NCBI GenBank assembly: GCA_024349245.1
Contig: JALDNG010000038.1
Span: 3,149,501 to 3,213,500, forward strand
Length of the DNA stretch: 64,000 bases
Origin: Neodontobutis hainanensis
Taxonomy: Eukaryota > Chordata > Actinopteri > Gobiiformes > Odontobutidae
Reading direction: 5' to 3'
Below the pieces are notes generated by a model that had not been told where the DNA came from, ran no database searches, and worked only from the letters and a program-made list of their open reading frames with translations. A program made the translations under genes and the position numbers. Positions 36,041 to 48,440 of the stretch are shown piece after piece; the stretch's first letter is position 1, and each line of letters begins with the position of its first letter.

Positions 36041-36663
36041 CCTCTGCTCAATGTAATTCCACAATTTTGCCCCCCCAAAAAATAATGTTTTTTTTTTTTA
36101 CTTTTTATGACACTGCCTCAGGTAAGGGCTCCTGGACAACTTCTAGCTCTTTTACCAGAAAACACTTTCAAAACCATTTTAATCGTCAAATACAAAAAAA
36201 TGCCAAGGATTTAATTTTTAATTTTTTTATTTTAAGAAGACGAGAATATGGGTGAGGAATGGTCTGGGTGCTCGCAGTAATTATTTTAGCTATAGCAGAC
36301 AATAAACCAGGACAAAATGTTATTCATAGTCCCATTAGCTTCCAATAAGTGGCCACCATTTCTTCTTCCTGCAGCCCTTACACAGCAGCTGAACACAGGA
36401 AGCTGCATTATAATAGGACAAAAGAGAAGCCATATTAAATAAAAAGAAGAAAAGGTGAGTTACACATTATCGAATATGTAATTAAATCTAATCTACAGAA
36501 GAAAAAAAATACGAGTCCTCAATTTTTTTATTCGTAGGTGCGTCAAATAAACAAACTCCCAAGACAATGCCAAAGCATGTGCTGTCAAATATCTCCGGTG
36601 TTCATTCCCAACATAAAGTAGTATTTTATTACAATAGTTCTGTCCATAGTTTCTTCCATAGGC
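36041..36663. other. AT-rich spacer
   Basis: Low-complexity AT-rich sequence. Nothing recognised. Confidence 0.35.
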
Positions 36664-36683
36664 TCGTTACCTTGGCAACGAGA
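36664..36683 (+). promoter_or_regulatory. RFX X-box-like site 1
   Basis: GTTACCTTGGCAAC at 36666-36679 matches the X-box pattern GTNRCC(0-3)RGYAAC fully, inside the wider imperfect palindrome CTCGTTACCTTGGCAACGAG. X-boxes are bound by RFX factors, often at ciliary genes. Confidence 0.45.
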
Positions 36684-37079
36684 ACATAGTGAGAACTTAG
36701 TGAGAACACTCTCAAGAGGTCACCTGTTAAATGTTACTTTGTCATGACCTCAGAGTTTTTCGTGGCCACGAAACAATTAACTTGTTGCTTCGAGTTACGA
36801 GTCAAATTAAAAAACAGGTTTTGTTTTTGTTTTCTTTCCTCACACACTTATCTAACAAACTTAAACTACCCCCATCATGAATGTTGGATGCTTTATTTTA
36901 TTTCATCCCGTATACTACTGTTTGGGAGCAAAAACGGGAACACTTTCACTGACCTCTTCCCTTGAGCAGACGGAACAAAACACTGAAGTTCAAGTTATTG
37001 ACAAAGACAGGACAGCTCCATGTAACCACTCACACGGTTAAATCTGTGGAAAAATAAATCCTGCTCATGCTTAAATGAA
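36684..37079. other. Spacer
   Basis: AT-rich sequence; the short plus-strand frame at 36744-36965 is unsupported. Confidence 0.3.
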
Positions 37080-37620
37080 CCGCAGCCCTCTCAAAGCTCG
37101 GCTAAACGGTCCGGGTTAGGAATAATGTCAAGGGGTCAACTTTATTTATATGAGCCCAATGTCTTCAGGCTTCAGTCAAGTGTCCCATCGGCTGCTCCCC
37201 CCCTTGAGGCGGAACGCACGCAACAGACATAAACAAAGACTGAGCGTCATAAATCATGCTTCTGAGCAAAGAAAGTCTGCGTGGCCATCTCTGAAACTTC
37301 CTCAGACACTGTTAGCGCTACAGAGTAATTAGCGAGATGTTTCAGCTGGGAAAAGCAGACAGAAGGGACATGTGCTGCTAATATACATTTCACAAGTGTT
37401 ACCATGGTGACGCTCTCTTTAGTGAAGCAAGTCAACAAAGTGTGAAAGGGTGTGACCACAAGAGTCAGCAGGAAGCCTTTAATGTGAGCCTAAAGAGTAT
37501 AGTCTTATTCCCACAGTGGAATAGAACAACGCTCTATCTAGTCAACAGCTCGCTCAGCATTTCTCAAAGACACTGTTCCATTTCCTGGGTACAAGAACGA
37601 CTTTTAACACTAGTGTCCAT
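37080..37620. promoter_or_regulatory. Possible conserved non-coding element containing X-box-like site 2
   Basis: Unique block with CATAAATCATGC, GTTAGCGCTACAGAGTAATT and AGCGAGATG. At 37398-37411 GTTACCATGGTGAC matches an RFX X-box with one mismatch in the right half. The two X-box-like sites are about 730 bp apart. Confidence 0.33.
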
Positions 37621-39260
37621 CACCGTATTTCGATCAAGGCCCTGAACCAAGTAACAGTCAAAAGCCATCTGTAACAAAGACAGAGCTACAATACTAGCTG
37701 CAGAACGAAAGCACTCTCCTAAATCCTGCTGAGACTAAAAGGAAAACAAGGATTACAGCGAGCATTCACTTGGCTTTAATCAAAGAGCAAAGCTGTACCT
37801 TTAGTGTTGTCCTTGTTAAACATTTACACAAGTAAGTAATGACTTGCATATTTTTACTCAGCCTGAAAACATCTCTTTGATATATTCCAGCTTACTTGTT
37901 CTACATTTCTGAAAATACTCACCTTTTCATTTGTTTCTTTGGTCTTTGGAACGAGGACAGGAGTGAAATCTATGCGCCATATCGGCCTCAGACGTTTCAA
38001 ACTCCAGTTTTGAACTTGTCACCATTGGTTGCTTGTTTTATAATGTTTTTTGACATCGCCCTGTTTTCCCAAAGTTTTCCACAAGCCTCTGATCTCCAAG
38101 TAGAACAGACTGTAGGTTTGTTCGAGCTTGTTTTACACTGTGTATTCCTTGTACAGATAAGACAGCGGCACTTTCATTACTCTTAGGCGCCTTTAATCCC
38201 ACTGCACTTCCTCTTCTCTTTACCTACACTCCTCCAGGGATGTGACTTATGTTCTGTGTTGTCTTTGTACGAACAAGTCTGAGAATAGAGGTCGCTGTCT
38301 GAGTTCTTTGGGGAGTTGGGTTGAAGCCACAAAGGTAAGCCCTGAAGCAGTCGGTAAAAACAGACAAAGAAGGTAAATATGGATCTATGAACGTGTCGGC
38401 AGCAGGTAGTAGAATAACCCACAAGTAAAACACACAAGTGTAGTCAGTTAGGGTTTCTACATTTCTAACAGTTAATTGCATGTGTTTTGTCCATATTTAT
38501 ATCAGTAAGGGCACAGGGACAGTTACAGTTTGTTAGGGAAGCAAAAGGTTCCATTGCACCTTCTTTTGAATGTGCCAACATTTTTCAACAGCTGTAGGAC
38601 ATAGCTGTTCACATGCCCTACAAGGAGTGATCTACACATTTGCTACTAGATGTCACCAAAAAGAACAAAAACTGCACAACCACCCTTAGCCTGTAAAACC
38701 CACTGTTGGTAAGTGTTGTTGCTAATCTGATTACAAATGTATTTGGTTAAAGTAAAAGGTAATAGACAATTTGGAGCTTAATGGAACTGAGTATATTTTT
38801 TACATCTATTTATGTTGCCTCCCTATTCTCTGTTGATGTTTTTCTTTTTTGAGCTGTTTCTTTGTTAAAAGACATACCCAGGGCTGAAAATCCATGACAA
38901 GTCGGGGTCAACCAATGTAAGCGCTTCTTTTTTGAGCATGTGATTTTGCGAGCATTGATTTGTCAAATGTTTCCGTTCCTGAGTACAGGTCTCGTCTATT
39001 AACAACCATTATAATACACCCCAAATAAATTACTAGAAGAAAAACGTCAGGTAAAGTATGTTTAAGAGGGTCTCACAAATACACTGCTTTATGATGAAAA
39101 GATATAACAAAAGATGTTCCAGACGTGTTCTTAGGCTTTTCTACACAGTTTTTCACAACAAAAAAAGTGTAATGTTTCTTTTCAGCCTAACTTTCTCAGC
39201 CCAGTGTGAACTTCCTGCAGCCCTCTCACTCATTAGCAGGGTAACCCAGCTCGGCCGTGA
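37621..39260. other. Non-coding stretch
   Basis: Ordinary sequence; the plus-strand frame at 37896-38186 and the two minus-strand frames at 38183-38481 have no exon signals. A divergent dispersed-repeat copy is at 38612-38678. Confidence 0.35.
38612..38678 (-). repeat. Dispersed repeat, divergent copy
   Basis: CATGCCCTACAAGG and, further on, TGCTACTAGATGTCACCAAA then AACTGCACA follow the same order as the copy at 59490-59643, with an internal gap. Confidence 0.4.
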
Positions 39261-39514
39261 CACTGGTACAGGCCCAAGATTAGCTTTGACCCCTCTCTCC
39301 AAAAGAAGCTCCAGCAGATCCATGGGGCTGAGTGCGATTCGGCTTCACTGGACAAGAAGATCTCTTTTAATGAGTCTTTGTCTCTGTTCCCACCGAACAC
39401 AGCATTACCTCAGGACTACCTGTCCGCTAAGATCGTGACTCATGTTGTTCCTGCTGGGAGGATCAAGTGTGGTTCACTTCTGCACAAAACCAGAGAAACT
39501 TTGTGGCTGTGAAG
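39261..39514 (+). CDS. Candidate exon or pseudogene fragment, unidentified (weak)
   Basis: After a TGA at 39258-39260 one frame is open for 83 codons to a TGA at 39510-39512. Its translation has a very protein-like composition, for example PKISFDPSLQKKLQQIHGAE, LDKKISFNESLSLFPPNTAL and LSAKIVTHVVPAGRIKCG. A consensus donor (AAG|GTAGGT) follows at 39514/39515, two bases after the stop. In a second frame an ATG at 39442 runs into that donor in phase (MLFLLGGSSVVHFCTKPEKL then CGCE). The upstream acceptor is weak (GGTACAG). Either part of a real exon with an unclear frame, a decayed gene copy, or chance. No family recognised. Confidence 0.27.
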
Positions 39515-40019
39515 GTAGGTTCATGGCTGACAAATGAAAAAAAACATATCCTGTGTTTTTCAAAACTGAAGACATGTCATAACAATTGAAATAGTGTAAT
39601 AATTGCTAAATCCAGATGAGTGTATTTTTATTATTTATCTTCATGGACGGGTTTAAGCAGATTAAAACAGATTTTTTCATTGGGCAGTGTTAAGTTTTAA
39701 GGAATCTTATAATAAAATTTCAGTTCAATTTCATTAGATTAGATAAAGTCATTAAATAAAAATATACAACTAAATTTGAGATGCTCTTTCAGGATGTGGA
39801 CTCTGATATATAGAAATAAAAAGGACAAAATCATTCACAAAAACCACACACATTCATCTTCAAACCAACCATCGCCAACATTTGCATTAAAAAGTAGGTT
39901 TATTCAAATAAAAACATAAATTTTGTGCATTAAAATAAATAATATTGCACAAAAAGAACAGTTTTAACATAGAAGTGATGCATTTTCTTTTCTGGGTGGG
40001 CTTTGAGTTTCTTGTGACA
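39515..40019. other. AT-rich spacer
   Basis: Nothing recognised. Confidence 0.3.
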
Positions 40020-40055
40020 GCCTGTGAGCACCTACGGTAGCCCTGCAGGGACATG
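40020..40055 (+). repeat. Dispersed repeat core (copy A)
   Basis: GCCTGTGAGCACCTACGGTA then GCCCTGCAGGGACATG. It shares about 32 of 36 bases with the reverse complement of 59540-59575. Confidence 0.6.
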
Positions 40056-40766
40056 TTGTTGTGTATGAACCAACCTAGTGGCAATAGGTCAGATGATGTC
40101 CTAAACGTTGATGTAAAATAGTTTGCTCTCAACTTAGTTTGTCCAATCCGGGCAGTTGTAGGAACAAGAAGTTCCATTGGATCAAGAAATTTCTGTGGCT
40201 ATATCAGTGTCTTCACATAATAATCTGTACCTAATCACCAAAAAGTGTTTCAGGTTTAACTTTTCTGACATGTTACTCAATATATTGTTACAGTACAAGG
40301 TTCATTGTCCACTATTTAAGTTTGTAAATCTTCGCCGCTGACGACTGTGCCCTGGTTTTACTGTACTCCCATTTCTGCTCTCCTACTAAGAATCTTACTG
40401 ACAGAAAATATTGCGTCAGCATGCTCCAAATCTTTGAGCCTTTTAGCCTCTGCTGTAATGCTTACACAGGGAAATTAAAGTGGGCGGACTGTGACACCAC
40501 ACAATATTAAACATCGCAGAGCAGAAATTTCATTCTCTTAAGCCTTAAACTTTAGTGACACTTTGTGCTCGAGGGAGAGAGGAGAGATTTCTATCAAGTT
40601 AAAATGATTTTTTTATTTTTTATTTTAACAATTACTCATGAAATGTTAGCATTGTCAGAGGTTATATTATTTTACAAACTCATAAAGCTTAAAGTGGAAG
40701 AAGCTTGTCTTCAAGGACTCTATAACACTCACAGGAAACAAGACAGAGACACCCAGACCTTTTGAG

Positions 40767-40830
40767 TTAAAGGTCTATTGTGTAATTTTTGATGGAATTT
40801 GAGCATCTATGGCAGCCCTACAGGGACATG
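40767..40830 (+). repeat. Dispersed repeat (copy B) with TTAAAGG end
   Basis: Starts TTAAAGGTCTATTGTGTAAT and includes GAGCATCTATGGCAGCCCTA then CAGGGACATG, matching copies A and C. TTAA at the end suggests a DNA transposon inserting at TTAA or a MITE; no partner inverted end was identified. Confidence 0.55.
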
Positions 40831-41098
40831 ATAAAAGTGGAAATAACATTTTGTGTTCACTAACAAAATTAGACCTAAACCTTTAAGCATACAGTAAATG
40901 TGTGTTCAAAATGAAACATGAATCTACTTTTCTTTTAACATTGCTCTTTTTTTTTTCTGGGCATAGAACAGACCAGGAAAAACTTGACTTATTGGCTCCG
41001 AGAACTGCATTCTGGGTATTTAAATGACTATTTTCCAAGACAGAAAAAATGTCCATTTATTCCACTGTATTTCTAAATATTTAACATTAATTTGTAAT

Positions 41099-41300
41099 GG
41101 GGCGCAGGGACTCAGTGGTAGAGCAATTGTCCTATAACCGGAAGGTTTGATACTTTTGTTGTGTCCTTGGGCAAGACATTTAACCCATTTATTAAACAAT
41201 CAATGTTTAGGATTTCATCAGGTAAATGCATAGCTCTGGCCGTTTTAAATACAAAGTGGACAGTTCCCAGTGCTATACAAGTGCTGCCACTGGTTGAATT
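41099..41300 (+). mobile_element. tRNA-headed SINE with a different tail (copy 4)
   Basis: Plus-strand head GGGCGCAGGGACTCAGTGGT then AGAGCAATTG (A-box-like CTCAGTGGTAGAG), a decayed B-box (GGTTTGATACT), and the central GTGTCCTTGGGCAAGACAT. The tail reads CAGTGCTATACAAGTGCTGC, unlike the other copies. The only SINE in plus orientation. Confidence 0.7.
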
Positions 41301-43004
41301 GTATATTTACATAATCTATTTCATATAAAAGCCAACACTAACACACAAATATGAATAAATAATATCAAATCAGGATGGATCCAACTTTAAGGACAGATCC
41401 AAAATGTTTCCCAAACACTGTTAAAGTTAGAACCCACAAACCATTGTAAAAAAAAAAATAAAAAAAAAAAAAAAGTAAGTAAAGACTGCAGAGTTTGAAA
41501 AAGGGCAGAATAATTTGAGAACTATGTGAAAACAAGGTGAATTTCAAAACAAGTCTAGAAATGCATCAAAACATTATATCATTGACGTAATACGGCCATT
41601 ATCCCGCTTCTTGTCCACTAAGCTCCTGAAGGGGATACCACATCTGGCCTCGTGTTTCATGTTGGCTAATGTCCAGCAATTTGCCACCGCCCGTCTTCCT
41701 TCTTCTCGTTTTTTGGAGTCTTTGATGCTGTGTCAAATGTCTCAGACTTCAAAGTGTTGAAGCGTATAGACCTTAGTGCCAAATTGGTCGTATCCGCGGG
41801 ACTGATGCAAACCTGCCAAAGTGGGACAATGTTGATGGAGGAGTGTGATCATGCAAGGTGGGGTACGTTATGAGTTTGGAAAGAGCTTTCAATAAGAACA
41901 GTGAAGAAAAAATATAGATGAGATAAAGCTAACAAACAAATACGTGACAGTGATTATTCTGCTAACGTTGGAACTAGAGTTATTCAAACATACTATAAGC
42001 AAATGAAAGTGGCACTGTGTAACTTTCAACTGCATAACAAAGCTTGGTTTTGGATAGTTTTTTTCAGCACCATTTTAACCAAACAGTATAAAGTAAAGTT
42101 CAAACAGTACAAGCTTCAGATCCAGACACATAAGCTCCCGGCGGAGCAAACACTGTAAATCTTCTCACCATGGAGCGTTCATGCAAGTTATGCGTTTCAA
42201 ACTAAACAAATAAAGAGCAAAGTTGAAAAACATTTTTTTCAGAAGTGGTCATAAAGTGTGCGACTTTTAATCTATTCGCTAGGCTTTTTTTCCTCCATTG
42301 ATTTTGTCCATCATAAGCTGTGCTGTAGATAATCATCAAGACCTAATCATGTGCATTATCAGAATGCCCTTCCCTATCAGCGCTGCTGCCTCCTGAGGCT
42401 GTCCAGTCGAGCCATTCCCCTGCTACACACCTCGACAACCTTGCTTTGACGGCTGGTGACTTCATGAATAAATGTCCTTTGCTGCCTGGTTTGTGCTTTT
42501 ATTTTATTTTTTCTCTCTGATGGGATGTGTTCATTGTGGCTGTATTGATTTCTTGTAAAAAAAATTAAATAAATCCACCTTTTTGGGCACGTCGCTGATG
42601 TTTGCCCTCTATCTGCAATTACTCTTTCCTCCTCGCCACTTTTACTGGATGTATTATTTTTGGAGCTATTACTAAGATTCAATACTTTAGTGAGTAGGTA
42701 TCAGCAAAGAGGCAAGCAATTTACTTGTCAAAAGTTATTATAATGTGTGTTTTGAAGAATGACTTGGCGAGCTGAGGCCCAGTGCAAATGGGCAGGAGCT
42801 GTCGGCTAAATTATAGACAGAGGGCTATACTTTTGCAATATGAACAGGTTTAGACTTGCTTTTAGAGACATGCACTTTTCTTGATGCTTTTTAAAAGATA
42901 CTCACCTGTCACGAGCAATCAAGGAAGTGATTTGAAGCCACTTTTATGCTCACCTTTCATTGTGAGAGAATATATTTATGTTTTTACCGCTTTCTCCGAG
43001 TTGT
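41301..43004. other. Non-coding stretch
   Basis: A-runs at 41448-41474 interrupted by one T. A patch at about 42360-42460 is less AT-rich. No gene or known repeat recognised. Confidence 0.35.
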
Positions 43005-43206
43005 ATTTACATTTTATTCATTTAGCAGCCAATTTTATCCAAAGCAACTTACAGTAAGCTTCCATCCATCAGTGTCACAGCTGGACACTGGAGGCAAGGT
43101 GGGTTAAATGTCTTGCCCAAGGACACAACGACAATATGAACTGTGGGGAGAGCAGGAATTGAACCGCCAACCTTCTGGTTATTGGACACCCCTCTCCCAC
43201 TGAGGT
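43005..43206 (-). mobile_element. tRNA-headed SINE, near full length (copy 5)
   Basis: Tail ATTTAGCAGCCAATTTTATC then CAAAGCAACTTACAG on plus, centre GGCAAGGTGGGTTAAATGTC, and on minus a B-box GGTTCAATTCC with a damaged head. Same layout as copy 1, more diverged. Confidence 0.82.
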
Positions 43207-46200
43207 GTCCAGTGGTTAGATGTTTATCCTGCAGCGTGCGGTGGCAACAGGCCTGTGCTCCATTAATGCTTCAGAACTTTTTATCTTTAGGTTCCAAAGA
43301 TTTGATGCAGTGTGCACCGGAGACAGCGTACAATTTAAAATGAAGGATCAGGTTTAATTCTTGCAAGAATGAAGCAAGGCACAAACATATAACAATGGTA
43401 CAGGATGAAGTTTGCTTCCAAAAGTAAACAATACATAATATTTAGTCCATTGGAAGTTATGTCTACGTCTAGTTATGTCTAGTTCATGTTTGGATTAGCA
43501 TGAAGGACATGACTTGAAGAAGCAACCAGTAATTATTAACCATAGGATTTTTTCATTATTATAACACCCATAAAAAGCTAAACAGTGCTACGTGTGATAT
43601 TTGGAGCGCACAGCACAAGATCTTTTCACAATAAGACAAAAACGCTACAAAAATTGAAACCAAAACGTAGTTACATTGCTTATACTACATAAAAAAACAC
43701 TATACATTCGTGAGAGAAAGTCCCATCATAATCCCGGAAATGAGTATAAAAGAGATAGATAAAAGATTTTGCATCTGTCAAGTCTTTAACGCTAATCTTC
43801 CTCTTCTTGTTACTTCAGCTTTACTCAGACTTTTTTCTGCGCTATAGCTGCTTTGATCCCCTGCAGACCCAGGTGATGTGTCTTTGGTTAAGTGCTTACG
43901 CTGGATTAGGAAGGAAGGATAAGGAGGGAAGGAAACAGCAGTATCTATGCTCTCTTTAGCCATAACCCCATAAAGAACAGGTGACATCCAGCTGCGCAGA
44001 TTAACAACCTCCCAGCGTCGTGGATTTATCTTGTCTTCTACCTGCTTTTATGTGTGGCTTTGCTGTTTTTCTCCATCATCTACTTCTTTGGTGTCTGCTT
44101 CTGCCACCTCACCCTCCAGAGACGCTCATTTTGAAGGATTAAAGGAGTCTAATATGATTCATGCGAAACATCTAACTCATTCACTGCTGGTTACAGAACA
44201 ACATTACATTCCTCGGAGAGTCCCACAGAGAGAAAAGAAGATGATCTAACTGAGTTTTTGTTGCAGTGTTGCTAAATGGCTGCTCTTCCTGGCACAGTCT
44301 AAATGAGGACTGTGGTTTGGTCCCTGGTGGGGTTATCTGTTTCTCTCCACCCACGCACGCCGCCCAGGCTCTGTTGGCTGCTACCCACTCGGGAGAACGG
44401 GCTAGATGATCCGCCGCGTAGCTTCCAGCGAATCTAACACAAACCAAAGAACCTTTCAAAGTTAAATAAATCACCCTTGGGCGTTGTGTCCTTGCTCGTT
44501 TGGCTCCAACTCTAGAGAAGCGTAATGTTTGTGGACTGCATAAAGAGCTGGGCAGAAGAGGAAGCAACAATACTGGACAATGAGCTGGACTTATGTGTAC
44601 ACAGTCTGAGAAGGAAATGGTGATAATTATTCTTCTGCAAACAAAACAGTGCATACAGTTCTTTTAAATGACTGCAACCAATACTTGCTGTGCCTTTTGT
44701 ACAAAGTATTTCATTTGTAAAAACTTTTTAGGCTCTCAACTATTCGAGCGACAGAGAAGTATGACTTGACAAGCTGGGTTTGAGTTGTCTTTTGTTTTTA
44801 AAATGACATGAACGGTTTGACAAGACTAGAAAAGAAATATTGGAGAAATGTCAACATAAATCAACACTATGGAAACTTTTAACCTGAAAGTATACAGCCT
44901 GGAATCACTTTTAATTAAATATTTTTTTTAACATAAAACATGTAAACCTCTCTATTAATTATACGAAGACAGGCATGTTGTGAGTGCATTTAGCTTAAGT
45001 ATTTTAAATTAGAAAGCACAAGGCTTTTGTTGCATTTTTCCATTAAATCATAATGATTTAGTCTCATAAATGTGTCTTAGCTATTGACTAAACACCAACA
45101 ACAATAGAAATCAGGTTAAACCACTTTCAGGGAATACAACCTCAGCTCACTGACCAATTTTGTTTTAAGAAGGAAAATCAACCTCCACAACCTCTATAAC
45201 CAGATGCCTTATTCTTCACAAATGTTGTTATTTAAAGAGCTAGATGACTGAGAATTCCCCCACACAGGCTTCTCGATGAGGGCACGTCCAGTATGACTGC
45301 ACTCAGCACAAACACGATGAAACATGATGATGTGGTTAGCATTAGGGGGAAGTAAGTTGTGAAAGTCTCCTGCAGATGAATGTACCACACAAACACTGGT
45401 CGTCGGCAAACGCCATCTGCCTCTTTGTTAAAAGTGATCTTTGCCAACATTAGGCAGGTGGAGATGAGTCAACTGCAGTCAACAGTAGTGCGTCAGGAAG
45501 AAATACTGGAGAAATCATTAATCATTATATCAACTTTTAACTGGAAACTATAAATAACGTATGACTCCTGAACAGAAAATAGTTTTTTGACTTTAATATT
45601 CTTTAAAGATTACAGTCAAAAACAATTGAGTCTGGACAGTTTTTTTTTAACAAAAGCTTGCATTTTGTGTGCATCAAGTCAAACCACATAGACTGGGCTT
45701 TTTTATGGATAATACATTATCCAAACAGAGAAGTGGGACAAATTGTGCAAATTGATGTGCACGAGCTAAGAAATTTGAATATGCTCCAAAATTATGGCGG
45801 CATTTAGGTTGTAAGAATAAAATAATGAATGTGTTGGTGCTGAGTCAGAAATATCAGTGAGTGCAACATGCAACTCCAACTGCCACACCTTTCCCTGGTC
45901 TCCGGTAAAAGGTTAAGGTGTTCATGTCTGTCACAAGCAGTGCTTCAGTTTCCATGCCCATTGGCTCATTTCTGTATGAAATAAACAACACTTTCCTTGT
46001 AAAACACAATGGCATGAGTGAAAATGCATGTCACTAATGTCTATCCGGCCCCAATAAAGTGTTCACACCTGGGATTAATTCTCCATAAAGTAGAAATGTA
46101 CATGTATTTAACAAACAATAATGAGACAAAGTAATTCAATTATGTATGTACTATTTTTCTCATGTAAAATTAGGTCTATGTCCACACGTACTTTAAAAAC

Positions 46201-46480
46201 TCAGTGTTTTACTAAATATCTTTACGCGACTGTAAATGCTCGTACAGTCCTCCATCACTGCTCTCACAAAACGAAAAGTTTTGTCACCCAGGCAGGACTT
46301 TCAAAAGTGTTTTTTCAAAAAAAAAAAAAAAGCACAGAAAAGCCACACTTTAGAGATACCAGCCTCTTTGTAGATGAGGCATAAGAAGAGACCAACCACA
46401 CTTTTTGCTTCGCACTGAGCTCAAATCCCATAAAAACCAAAGTGAGTGACAGTGCTTACCTTCAGAAGGAAAAGAGGCCA
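43207..46480. other. Non-coding stretch
   Basis: Includes the longest open frame of the window (minus strand, 44654-44181, 157 codons), which is rich in Arg, Ser and Leu with no domain, promoter or splice context and is not called as a gene. Otherwise AT-rich. Confidence 0.35.
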
Positions 46481-46720
46481 AACCAGCACCACTTCATCCG
46501 TCCTGCGTCCTCCCTCTTTCTTCCCTTTTCCGCTGCGTGCGAATGATTGATCTCTCCATCGTTGATAAGGAGCTCTTCTCCATCACGCGCCTGCTGCCAC
46601 CTCCGTCCCACTTTCCCTGAGCTATCATAGCGGCCTGTCTGAGAGGCCCATGATAACGACAGGCCTGGGACACAGAGGTAAATCAATCTCAGCGCGGGGT
46701 AGGCCTGTGTGTGTTTATGT
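46480..46720. promoter_or_regulatory. Possible conserved non-coding element
   Basis: Unique GC-raised block with GTGCGAATGATTGATC, CATCGTTGATAAGG and GAGAGGCCCATGATAACG. Not a repeat; no exon signals. Confidence 0.26.
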
Positions 46721-48009
46721 CTGAGTGTGTGTGCACAACGGGATATTTATTATTTCTACAGCTATCGCAGAAATGCTGCCACTACACGTGTCCGCACAAA
46801 CGTTTATATGTGGCACCAGGCATTTGGCAGAGATACTAACAGCCTATGAAGAGTTACAACAAGGGCACATTCCCACCAAGAAAAAACATACTATAGCGGA
46901 CTGTTCTGGCAGGGCAAAGTGACATGGTTTTTTGTAACCAATACAGATTTCCCTTTAGCTGTTAAATTTAAATTTACACATTTGCCTAAAAAACCTGCAT
47001 AAGTTCCCTTTGACTTTCATTTTTCTTCAGTTTCAGAGGCTTCAGTGTAAGACTGCAATTGTTCTAGTAATTCTCTAAAGTTAGTCTAATAAGCAGACAG
47101 CCAGATGGTGATTGTTCTGCTGTTTGTTGAGATTTATATTTGGTATAATAATTCCTATAGTTTGTTTCTTTTTAGTTGTGTTCAGATAAATCAAGAAGTG
47201 CTTAGAAAAGATGTGAGGTTATAGATGAAACAACTCACCTTTAACAAGCAAGAACTCACAAACCTTTTGTCTGTGGACACTTTCAAGTTCTACACAGAAG
47301 CTGCCAGATGATCAGCAGAATTTGAGTCACCTGTGAGGCTGATGGACCGCTTGTTTCTCTCAAATCCAACAGGCTGGCATTGTCCTTATTGTCTCTTTCA
47401 CAAAACAGAGACCTCTGCAGTGACGCACCTACATATGGAGAGTCCATACAGCACCAACCACTGACTCTATCCAGTATTAATGTACAACAATATTCTCATT
47501 TTGTTCTCATAACCAAAACTCAAATCCAGGTTTACTCTTTACCTATCCTATTCTCTTTCTTCTTTTTATTTGTCTGAAAACATCACACTCAAAAGCAGGA
47601 AAATAGGTAAGATACAGGCAGAGGAAAGTGAGTTTAATAACGCATTTCAATTGATTAAGGGTTACAGGGAACAAAAGGGGTTTTCAGGATTCATTGTCAA
47701 ATATTCATCTTCCTAAGTCCTTCATAATGCACCTTTAAGTCATTCAGAAAAATACACAGCAGCCAATAATCGACAATGGACACAAGTTTAACTAACATAG
47801 GTTTACTTGTAAAAACAGAAATGAGAGTTGAGTTTCAGTTCCTGTAAGTCAAAGGTTATATATCTCTCCCCATTTAGTCCAACATAAGCACAAGTGGTTA
47901 GAAGGCTATAATTCATGTCACAGCCAACTAAATGAATCTACATAAGATAATGTTAACTTAAATGATTGATTCCATGCAGATACACTGATATTCCTCCTCA
48001 CAGTGGCCC
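46721..48009. other. Non-coding stretch
   Basis: AT-rich. TGCACCTTTAA at 47728-47738 is one of three exact copies of this word in the window. No gene seen. Confidence 0.35.
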
Positions 48010-48440
48010 TTGTTTGGTTCCTCTCCACAGTCTCCCCTCGACACAATGCGTATGAGTGTAATTGTGAGTGAGTGCTGAGAGCAGGGCAGGTGCTGTCAGG
48101 ACACATTGCCCCCGACGGAGGCAGGTCACCGCGAAGCCTGTAATTCATGCGCACTGATGTGATCTCCCAGAGACAGGGGGAGATGAGTAATTAGACCCTG
48201 TCCTAGTGCTTGATTACAGTCTTGTTTCGACATAAACCACGTCCACCCGGGGGGCCGCTCAGCGCTGCCTGATGTTGGTGTCAAAACGCTCCGAGCACTG
48301 ACTCTATTTATTCCTCCCTGCTCTCTCTCCCAGCCTTAAGCTATGACATGTGTTATGAGTAGTGTGTAATGCATTTAATATGACAGTCTTGTGATTATAC
48401 TGAGGTTGATTACTGCTCAGAAGTGCATCCACCTGACACG
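48010..48440. promoter_or_regulatory. Possible conserved non-coding element
   Basis: Unique, GC-raised block with TGTAATTCATGCGCAC, GAGATGAGTAATTAGACC, GCTTGATTACAG and a CpG-containing GGGGCCGCTCAGCGCTG. No reading frame of note. Confidence 0.3.

Noticed and set aside
44181..44654. Longest open frame of the window (157 codons, minus strand)
   Set aside because: Composition rich in Arg, Ser, Leu and Cys, no domain, no promoter or splice context. A frame of this length is expected by chance in 64 kb read in six frames.
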